Positions 58,022 through 64,000 of a stretch of 64,000 bases of DNA are shown here, in pieces. Positions within the stretch are counted from its first letter, which is position 1. Each line of letters starts with the position of its first letter. The stretch lies in assembly GCA_021295915.1 (NCBI GenBank), contig JAGWBK010000004.1, positions 1-64,000 of the forward strand, given 5' to 3'. This DNA is from Dehalococcoidia bacterium. Lineage in GTDB: Bacteria; Chloroflexota; Dehalococcoidia; Lucifugimonadales; UBA1123. The notes beneath the pieces are model-generated. The model saw nothing but the letters and a program-made list of their open reading frames with translations, was not told where the DNA came from and did not search any database. The position numbers and the translations under genes were made by a program.

Positions 58022-60862
58022 ATAGCATCGACCTCCTCAACACCGACTCAATCCGACCAGTGGGTAGCAATAGACCTGGAGACTACTGGGCTGTCGGCCT
58101 CTCGCGATGCCATCATCGAGATCGGAGCTGTCCGGTTCGATCGTGAGCGAACGATTGACGAGTTCCAAACACTCGTCAACCCGAGCCGCGAACTGCCGCA
58201 GTTCATTCAGGACCTCACAGGCATTACGCAGGCTCAGGTAGACTCTGCCCCTGCGTTCACTCGGATAGCTGACGATTTACGGCGATTCGCGGCAGGTGCT
58301 ACTCCCGTTGCCCATAACGCAGGATTCGACCTCGGCTTCCTTGCGCAAAACGGCATCGAATTGGGCAGTCGTTTCTGCGACACGTTCGAACTTGCATACC
58401 TGGTCCGACCTGCGGCGAAGGGCTACTCTCTACCCCAATTGGCCAGACAACTCTCCATAAACTCGGGACGCTCCCATAGGGCATTGGACGACGCGCATAC
58501 TGCTCGTGAGGTGTTCCTGGCGCTATTGCCGGAACTGGCCCGGCTCGACCCGGTACTGCTAGCTGAGTTTAGGCGCCTCTCGAGGGAGACGGATTGGAAC
58601 ATCGGTGCCCTACTGGATGCCGCCGAAGACACCGTCGACCTTCATCTCACCTCGCTGACTTCGACAGCCATTGGCGGATTAGACTCCAGAGAGCTTCGGA
58701 CAAGGCTTTCCCGCCCGCCTCCAATTCAGTCAGAGGAAGACGAACACGCCATAGATCCGGCTACTGTTGCCGAAGCCCTCTCGGATGGAAGCTCATTCTC
58801 TGACTCAATTCCCAGTTTCGAGCAGAGAGATGAGCAGATCGAGATGGCGGCAGCAATTGCCGACACTATCAATCGCGGTGGACGGCTGATGGTAGAGGCC
58901 GGCACCGGTGTCGGCAAGTCATTGGCCTACCTGCTTCCTGCCGCTCTGTACGCGACCAGGAATGGGAAGCGCGTTGTCGTGTCTACAAACACCATCAACT
59001 TGCAGGAGCAGCTGGTTAACAAAGACCTGCCAATGGTGAAGGAGGCGCTTGGGTCGATAGATCCAGGTGCAGCGGATGAGTTTAGATTCTCGTCCCTCAA
59101 AGGCCGGGCGAACTATCTGTGCTTCAAGCGCTGGGAAAGAGAGCGACGGGCGTCAAATCTCGATGAAGCTCGCGCAATGATGATCGCCAAGACCACTGGA
59201 TGGGTAGCGACAACCGAAACTGGGGACCGTGCGGAGTTAAATATTGGGCCCCCTCAGTTCGCATCTGCGTGGAACGCGATGTCCGCACAGCGAGCGTTTG
59301 AGTGCCCGGTCCGGGCTGGCGGACCATGCTTCCTACAGGCCGCGAGGAGTAACGCGGAAGCTTCTCACGTGGTGGTTGTTAACCACTCGCTTCTGATTTC
59401 CGATCTGGTCTCGGGAGGAAGTGCCATCCCCGAGTACGACATTCTGATTATCGATGAGGCCCATCACCTGGAAGATGTGGCAACCGATCAGCTTACTTTT
59501 ACGTTTGGACAAAGCGACATTGACGAGATTTTCTCGGACCTGTTGACTGAAGGCGGAGTGCTGGTACGAGTTCAGTCAGCGCTGACTGACAGCGAGATGA
59601 GTGATGGCGACCGGGATGTCGCTGAGAGGAATCTCCAGCGCGTGCAGGCCGCATCCCCACGCCTGAGAGATGAGATGCGAAGCCTGCTGAGGACTGTAGG
59701 CTCAGTGCTTGCTCCGACCCAGGGGGAACAACAGTCTCAGTACGACAGCCGGGTGCGCATCCTGCAGGTAACACGTGATGCGCCCGAATGGGAGGCTGTC
59801 CTTCAACTCTGGGACAATGTTTCTGTATTGCACTCAGAGGTGTCACCCAGCCTTTCAGAGATCTCCGAATCAGTTAGGCTGAACGTACCCGACACTACAG
59901 GTGCCAAAGATGCGCTGCTCTCCGATCTGGTGCAAGTACAGATTGGGCTGACTCGTTTCTCCGACAAGGTGGGTGAAATGATCAGCGAACCAGAGGAGGG
60001 AGGCATCTACTGGGTCAATTTCAGGCGCCAGTCTTCTGAAGTGACCCTCAACTCTGCTCCTTTGGAAGTTGGCCCCGACCTGCAGGCGAAACTGTACGAC
60101 GAAAAACGCGCCATCGTAATGACAAGCGCTACCATGAGTACGGACGGTAGTCTCGACCACTCTGCGGACCGGCTGGGATTCGAGCAATCGAGTCACCTGC
60201 TGCTGGGATCACCGTTCAACTACTCGGAGCTTGCGCTCCTCCTTACTCCTCCCTCGCTGCCTCACCCCAATTCACCTCAATTTCAACATGCGGTCGAGAA
60301 TGCGATATTGGAGGCTGCGACAGCCGCGCAGGGCAGCACCATGGCGCTATTCACTTCCCATGGGGCACTGAGAACTACTGCCCGCTCAATTCGCCCTGAG
60401 CTTGAGTCGCTTGACATTCAGGTCCTGTCCCAGGGCATGGATGGCCCACCGCAGATGCTGTCTGAGTGGTTTCTTGAGGAGCCGAGGTCTGTTTTGCTGG
60501 GAACATCCAGCTTCTGGCAGGGCGTGGACTTCGCGGGTGACTCACTTACCGTTCTGATAATTGCGAGGCTTCCCTTTACGGTTCCTTCCGACCCAATCTT
60601 TCAGGCACGTTCCGAGCAATATGGTGACCAAGCCTTCACGAAGTACGCAGTCCCTCAGGCGATCCTCAAGTTCAGGCAGGGATTCGGGAGGCTGATTCGA
60701 TCCTCTACTGATAGGGGCGTTGCGATTGTCCTGGACTCACGACTCACCGGTTCAAGGTACGGAACTCGATTCATAAATTCGCTGCCCAAGATGACGGTTA
60801 CGAACGGCAAAGGGCAGGGGACACAGGCAGTTGTAAAGCGCTGGTTGGAATACACAGGATGA
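58022..60862 (+). CDS. dinG: DnaQ-DinG fusion: 3'-5' exonuclease plus XPD-like helicase
   Basis: 946 residues. The N-terminus is a DEDDh exonuclease: AIDLETTGLSASRDAIIEIGAV, VAHNAGFDLGFLAQNG, and HRALDDAHTA (about 152-161). A helicase follows: Walker A AGTGVGKS (293-300), DEAH (478-481), and SFWQGVDFAGDSL, RLPF near the end. Only three of four Fe-S cysteines are seen (367, 428, 436). The open frame has no ATG, GTG or TTG before the exonuclease motif; an ATA at 58022 with GGGAGCAGGA just upstream fits as start. It could be a rare start codon or a base error. Likely role is repair of recombination or R-loop structures. Confidence 0.88.
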   Translation: MASTSSTPTQSDQWVAIDLETTGLSASRDAIIEIGAVRFDRERTIDEFQTLVNPSRELPQFIQDLTGITQAQVDSAPAFTRIADDLRRFAAGATPVAHNAGFDLGFLAQNGIELGSRFCDTFELAYLVRPAAKGYSLPQLARQLSINSGRSHRALDDAHTAREVFLALLPELARLDPVLLAEFRRLSRETDWNIGALLDAAEDTVDLHLTSLTSTAIGGLDSRELRTRLSRPPPIQSEEDEHAIDPATVAEALSDGSSFSDSIPSFEQRDEQIEMAAAIADTINRGGRLMVEAGTGVGKSLAYLLPAALYATRNGKRVVVSTNTINLQEQLVNKDLPMVKEALGSIDPGAADEFRFSSLKGRANYLCFKRWERERRASNLDEARAMMIAKTTGWVATTETGDRAELNIGPPQFASAWNAMSAQRAFECPVRAGGPCFLQAARSNAEASHVVVVNHSLLISDLVSGGSAIPEYDILIIDEAHHLEDVATDQLTFTFGQSDIDEIFSDLLTEGGVLVRVQSALTDSEMSDGDRDVAERNLQRVQAASPRLRDEMRSLLRTVGSVLAPTQGEQQSQYDSRVRILQVTRDAPEWEAVLQLWDNVSVLHSEVSPSLSEISESVRLNVPDTTGAKDALLSDLVQVQIGLTRFSDKVGEMISEPEEGGIYWVNFRRQSSEVTLNSAPLEVGPDLQAKLYDEKRAIVMTSATMSTDGSLDHSADRLGFEQSSHLLLGSPFNYSELALLLTPPSLPHPNSPQFQHAVENAILEAATAAQGSTMALFTSHGALRTTARSIRPELESLDIQVLSQGMDGPPQMLSEWFLEEPRSVLLGTSSFWQGVDFAGDSLTVLIIARLPFTVPSDPIFQARSEQYGDQAFTKYAVPQAILKFRQGFGRLIRSSTDRGVAIVLDSRLTGSRYGTRFINSLPKMTVTNGKGQGTQAVVKRWLEYTG

Positions 60863-61749
60863 CAATGGACTGGAATACCATCACGCCGTCAGGGCCGTTT
60901 GATCTCGCAATGACCATGGAGTGCGGTCAGGCATTCAGGTGGAAGCAGGTGTCGACTCCCGAACTGGGTGACCACTTCGAAGGAGTAATCTTCGGAAACC
61001 TCGTTCGCGCCAAACAGGAGGGTTCAAAGATTCTGTTCGCGTCTGAACCCAATCATCCGTCGACATTCAGGCCAATCCTGGAAGACTATCTGGGCCTCAA
61101 CCACGATCTTGACGCCATCTACTCAGAACTTTCCCGGGACTCCGTCCTGGCTCCACTCATCGAAAAGTACCCAGGCCTTCGAATTCTCCGGCAGGACCCG
61201 TGGGAATGCCTGATCAGCTTCATTTGTAGTGCGAACAACAACATCAAGCGGATTTCCCAAAACGTTGAGGACATCTCAAACACATTCGGCGGCAGAGTTC
61301 CCGTCTCCGGTGGTGAAGATCGCTGGTCTTTCCCCTCCGAGGATGCACTTGCCGCCGCAGGGGAGCAGGCTTTCAGGGATCTGAAAATCGGTTACAAGGC
61401 CGAGTACATCGACAGGACGGCTCAGATCGTTGCAAATGGGCAGATCGACCTCTTCTCGCTGCGCGAGGCCTCATTCGATGAGGCCCTCGAGGCGGTCATA
61501 GGTCTACCCGGGGTCGCGGACAAGATCGGCAACTGTGTCACGCTGTTCTCGCTCGACAAGCTCGAGTCATTTCCGGTCGACGTCCATATCCTGCGAGCTG
61601 TTGAGCGCGAGTATGCTCCCAGAATCGACGGAAAACCGCTCACCAAGAAGCGGATGCGTGAGTGGGCCCAGGACCGGTTTGGCCCGCATGCTGGATACGC
61701 CAACCAGTACCTTTTCTTTGACGATTTGCTGGAAGGCAGGCAGTCCTGA
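60859..61749 (+). CDS. 8-oxoguanine DNA glycosylase (OGG1 family)
   Basis: Removes 8-oxoguanine from DNA and nicks the strand. The 296 residues have the N-terminal OGG domain (to about 105) and the HhH-GPD core: DPWECLISFICSANNNIKRI, then GLPGVADKIGNCV with catalytic Lys222 and the essential Asp241 in FPVDVHILRAVEREY, closely like human OGG1. It overlaps the DnaQ-DinG stop by 4 bp, so the two repair genes are cotranslated. Confidence 0.93.
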   Translation: MTMDWNTITPSGPFDLAMTMECGQAFRWKQVSTPELGDHFEGVIFGNLVRAKQEGSKILFASEPNHPSTFRPILEDYLGLNHDLDAIYSELSRDSVLAPLIEKYPGLRILRQDPWECLISFICSANNNIKRISQNVEDISNTFGGRVPVSGGEDRWSFPSEDALAAAGEQAFRDLKIGYKAEYIDRTAQIVANGQIDLFSLREASFDEALEAVIGLPGVADKIGNCVTLFSLDKLESFPVDVHILRAVEREYAPRIDGKPLTKKRMREWAQDRFGPHAGYANQYLFFDDLLEGRQS

Positions 61750-61794
61750 CCTCTGTTGAATGGGGCTGAAACCGTGTGCTATCCTACCGCCTAC

Positions 61795-61851
61795 CGGGGA
61801 GTGGCGCAGCTTGGTAGCGCACCTGCATGGGGTGCAGGGGGTCGCTGGTTC
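61795..61851 (+). pseudogene. Truncated tRNA-Pro(GGG)
   Basis: The 5' part of a tRNA is intact: acceptor strand CGGGGAG (61795-61801), D arm GCGC-AGCTTGGTA-GCGC (61804-61820), anticodon arm CCTGC-ATGGGGT-GCAGG (61822-61838) with anticodon GGG, variable GGGTC, and T stem GCTGG plus TTC (to 61851). The next bases (TCCCTTTGCC) do not supply the rest of the T loop, the T-stem partner CCAGC or the acceptor partner CTCCCCG, so no mature tRNA can be folded. It reads like the remains of a tRNA gene after a deletion or an integration event. Confidence 0.65.
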
Positions 61852-62009
61852 TCCCTTTGCCACGTGAGCGATCGCTGATTGCGATTGCCCTCTCATGATG
61901 AGCATGTAGCACCCTACCTCTGACTTCCTAATTCTCCCGTTGTGCTAGGATACGCCCCAGTTTCCGAATCTCCTCACGCCTACTGCATTCAGCAACGTGG
62001 AGGTCAACG

Positions 62010-63470
62010 ATGGCAGTTCGATCGGGTAGTGAATTCCTGAAGGGACTTCAAGACGATCGAGAGATCTGGTTGGAGGGCGAACGGGTAGAGGACGTCACTA
62101 CACATCCCAAACTCGGACGAATGGCCGCAACGCTAGCTCGCCTCTACGACCTCCAGCACGCCCCCGGGACTCGAGACTTGATGTCCTTCGAGTCGCCCGA
62201 CACCGGTGACCCGATCTCGCTTTCATACATGATTCCGGAGACCGTCGATGACCTCGTCAAACGCAGAGGCGCGTTCGAAGTCACAGCCCGCGAGTCATTC
62301 GGGATGCTCGGTCGCACGCCCGACTACTGCAACATCATCATCACCGGAATGCGTCAGATGGCCGACGTGTACGGTGAGAACGACCCGCAGTACACCGAGA
62401 ATGTCATCAACTACTACAAGTACGTCAGCGAGAACGATCTCTGTCTAACGCACACTTTCGGCCACCCGCAGACGAATCGCTCAGTAGACATCAGCGAGCT
62501 GGACGACCCCTACATCGCGCTCGGCGTGGTAGATGTGACGAACCAGGGGGTAATCGTGAGAGGGGCCAAGCTGCTGGCGACCCTCGCCCCATTCTCAGAC
62601 GAGATAATTGCTCCTATCTACAGGCCCCTCCGTCCAGATCTTCCAGACTCCGCTCGCTACGCAATCGGATTCGCGATCCCGGTCGCCACTCCCGGCCTCA
62701 AGTTCGTCTGTCGCGAGTCCTACGACCGGGGTCACTCGTCATACGACTACCCACTGTCCGGCCGCTTCGACGAGATGGACTGCATGGCACTGTTCGACAA
62801 CGTGCTCATCCCTTGGGACCGGGTCTTCGCGTTCAATGACGTTGAGTTGGGCAACAGGAACCTGGGCCGCGTCCTCCTCTGGCGCCAGTACATGCAGCAG
62901 GTTTCAGTCAAGAATATCGCCAAGCTCGACTTCATGCTGGGCATTACGTACAAGATCGCCGAGGCAATCGGCATCAACATCTACAGCCACGTGCAGGAGA
63001 AGATTTCCGAGATCGTCGACATACGCGCGACCGTTAACTCGTACATGAGGGCTGCCGAGGCCGATGCTGCTCCAATTCGTGGGCTCGGAATCTGGCCAGC
63101 CGCCGAGCCGTGGCACGCAATGCGTCACTGGTTCCCGGACGCTCACACCCGGATCGTCTGGATCATCGAACAGCTCTCGGCCAGTGGTCTTATGCTCACT
63201 CCGACCCAGAGCGATGTTGAAGGACCCATCGCCGACCTGATCGCCAAGTACTACCAGGGTGCGACTGTGGAGGCCAACGACAGGATCAAGCTGTTCCGGC
63301 TGGCGTGGGATCTTGTAGGCACGCAGTTCGGCTCACGCCAGGCCCTCTACGAGCGCTTCTTCAACGGTGACGTAGTCATTCTGAGGCAGCGAAGGTACGC
63401 TGGGTACGACTACTCAGAAGCATTGGCGTCCGTTGACCGTTTCTTCGAGATGGCAGATAACGAGAGCTAG
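62010..63470 (+). CDS. 4-hydroxyphenylacetate 3-hydroxylase family oxygenase (HpaB-like)
   Basis: A 486-residue FADH2-using aromatic hydroxylase. The N-terminal part (LKGLQDDREIWLEGERVEDVTTHP) and DLCLTHTFGHPQTNRS, RGAKLLATLAPFSDEIIA, FDNVLIPWDRVFAF follow HpaB/4-hydroxybutyryl-CoA dehydratase-like proteins. The HpaC flavin reductase is not adjacent, and the cysteine ligands that 4-hydroxybutyryl-CoA dehydratase uses for its Fe-S cluster are not evident, favouring a hydroxylase. Substrate likely a phenolic compound. ATG with GTGGAGG upstream. Confidence 0.88.
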   Translation: MAVRSGSEFLKGLQDDREIWLEGERVEDVTTHPKLGRMAATLARLYDLQHAPGTRDLMSFESPDTGDPISLSYMIPETVDDLVKRRGAFEVTARESFGMLGRTPDYCNIIITGMRQMADVYGENDPQYTENVINYYKYVSENDLCLTHTFGHPQTNRSVDISELDDPYIALGVVDVTNQGVIVRGAKLLATLAPFSDEIIAPIYRPLRPDLPDSARYAIGFAIPVATPGLKFVCRESYDRGHSSYDYPLSGRFDEMDCMALFDNVLIPWDRVFAFNDVELGNRNLGRVLLWRQYMQQVSVKNIAKLDFMLGITYKIAEAIGINIYSHVQEKISEIVDIRATVNSYMRAAEADAAPIRGLGIWPAAEPWHAMRHWFPDAHTRIVWIIEQLSASGLMLTPTQSDVEGPIADLIAKYYQGATVEANDRIKLFRLAWDLVGTQFGSRQALYERFFNGDVVILRQRRYAGYDYSEALASVDRFFEMADNES

Positions 63471-63482
63471 GTACTAGAGTGC

Positions 63483-64000
63483 CTACTCCTCGATGGCGGA
63501 CTCTATGAACTCCACCGACGCGGGTCTTTCCCACTGGTCGAGCTCAACAGAGGCGACGTCGATACGCCAGTCTGACCAAGGTACTTCTGTGTCTTGTAGG
63601 AACTGCTGACACGCCACGATCAGTCGTCGCGACTTCTCTCCTATAACGGTTTCGGCAGGGGTGACAAAGGCCCTTGACCGCCTGGCACGAACTTCCACGA
63701 AGACCAGCGTCTCTCCAGACATTGCGACTAGATCAACTTCCCCGAAGCGAGTCCTGAAGTTGCGCGTGATGACGGTCATCCCTCTGTCTTCCAGCGCCTC
63801 CGCAGCAAATGATTCTGCTGCCCTGCCAACCTGAGTCGTGCCGAGCGCGGGACCCATCTGGGGAGCCTGATTTAGGGGCCTGAAGCTCATCCTGTGTTCG
63901 GCACAGGGACCGAATTGCCGAATCGCGTCCAAGTGGCGCTGCGTCCCGTAGCCCTTGTGCGACTCAAAACCGAAATCAGGGTAGTCCTCACTTATCCTCC
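63483..64000 (-). CDS. Ribonuclease HII-YraN (UPF0102) fusion, C-terminal part (cut by window edge)
   Basis: The frame enters the window open and has no stop before 63483. Its first visible residues, DYPDFGFESHKGYGTQRH through GPCAEHRMSFRPLNQAP, match the C-terminus of RNase HII, including the FxSxKGYGT and H-R-x-S-F patterns. Without a stop, the same frame continues into a complete YraN domain (VGRAAESFAAEALEDRG, NFRTRFGEVDLVA, TLVFVEVRAR), an endonuclease-fold protein of unclear role. Internal starts are possible but no good ribosome site lies before them. The genes are adjacent in many bacteria; here they appear to be one protein. Confidence 0.82.
   Translation of the reverse strand, partial: RISEDYPDFGFESHKGYGTQRHLDAIRQFGPCAEHRMSFRPLNQAPQMGPALGTTQVGRAAESFAAEALEDRGMTVITRNFRTRFGEVDLVAMSGETLVFVEVRARRSRAFVTPAETVIGEKSRRLIVACQQFLQDTEVPWSDWRIDVASVELDQWERPASVEFIESAIEE

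Noticed and set aside
1-64000. CRISPR array, insertion sequence, prophage or defence island
   Set aside because: No regularly spaced repeats, transposase, integrase, phage structural gene or known defence protein was recognised; the only tandem repeat is inside a lipoprotein gene.

Overview
The window looks like a marine Chloroflexota genome, probably of the SAR202 type (a Dehalococcoidia relative). This is inferred from gene content and not from a marker-gene tree. It carries a large-form SRP RNA, a UPF0182 membrane protein, and a dense mix of housekeeping genes with single copies of the catabolic enzyme families reported as expanded in SAR202: enolase-superfamily (mandelate racemase-like), luciferase-like flavin monooxygenase, acyl-CoA dehydrogenase, xanthine-dehydrogenase-type molybdoenzyme, Ldh2-type dehydrogenase and HpaB-type hydroxylase. 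Gene packing is tight, with many 4-14 bp overlaps. GTG and TTG starts are common, and most starts have clear GGAGG-like ribosome-binding sites.

Layout. (1) 1-12.0 kb, minus strand: a long arginine-biosynthesis operon read argJ, argB, UPF0182, argD, argG, then a small-molecule kinase, an acyl-CoA dehydrogenase and a MaoC hydratase, then argH and rpe (cut by the window edge). The missing arginine step, argC, lies alone at 54.5 kb. (2) 12.2-19.7 kb: a stand-alone molybdopterin hydroxylase subunit, a CurA-like reductase (the two separated by a strong bidirectional terminator), then rluD-like, lspA, a MATE exporter and a GNAT protein. (3) 19.8-26.9 kb: a complete peptide/nickel-type ABC importer operon whose lipoprotein carries a striking repeat linker, followed by a ribbon-helix-helix regulator with a palindrome on its own promoter. 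(4) 26.9-32 kb: iron-type alcohol dehydrogenase, an oxalyl-CoA-decarboxylase-like ThDP enzyme, and a GMC dehydrogenase with its small subunit. (5) 32.2-40.6 kb: greA, lysS, tyrS, gltX, yqeY, purQ, purL. (6) 40.7-50.4 kb: Ldh2 dehydrogenase, an iron-type ABC permease and ATPase with only a remnant of a binding protein, a second ThDP enzyme, an LLM flavin enzyme, a CDF zinc exporter and a mandelate-racemase-like dehydratase. (7) 50.4-61.7 kb: tsaD, a tandem pair of divergent D-serine-dehydratase/D-threonine-aldolase-like genes, argC, SRP RNA, rsmA, ispE, a small membrane protein, a DnaQ-DinG exonuclease/helicase and an OGG1-type glycosylase. (8) 61.8-64 kb: a broken tRNA-Pro(GGG), an HpaB-family hydroxylase, and an RNase HII-YraN fusion running off the end.

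The most unusual points are: the tandem fold-type III paralogs, in which one member has lost the PLP lysine; the DnaQ-DinG gene whose only plausible start is ATA; the truncated tRNA-Pro; the RNase HII-YraN fusion; the iron transporter with a decayed binding-protein gene; and the kinase/acyl-CoA dehydrogenase/hydratase module placed inside the arginine operon. No CRISPR array, insertion sequence, prophage or classical defence island was seen.
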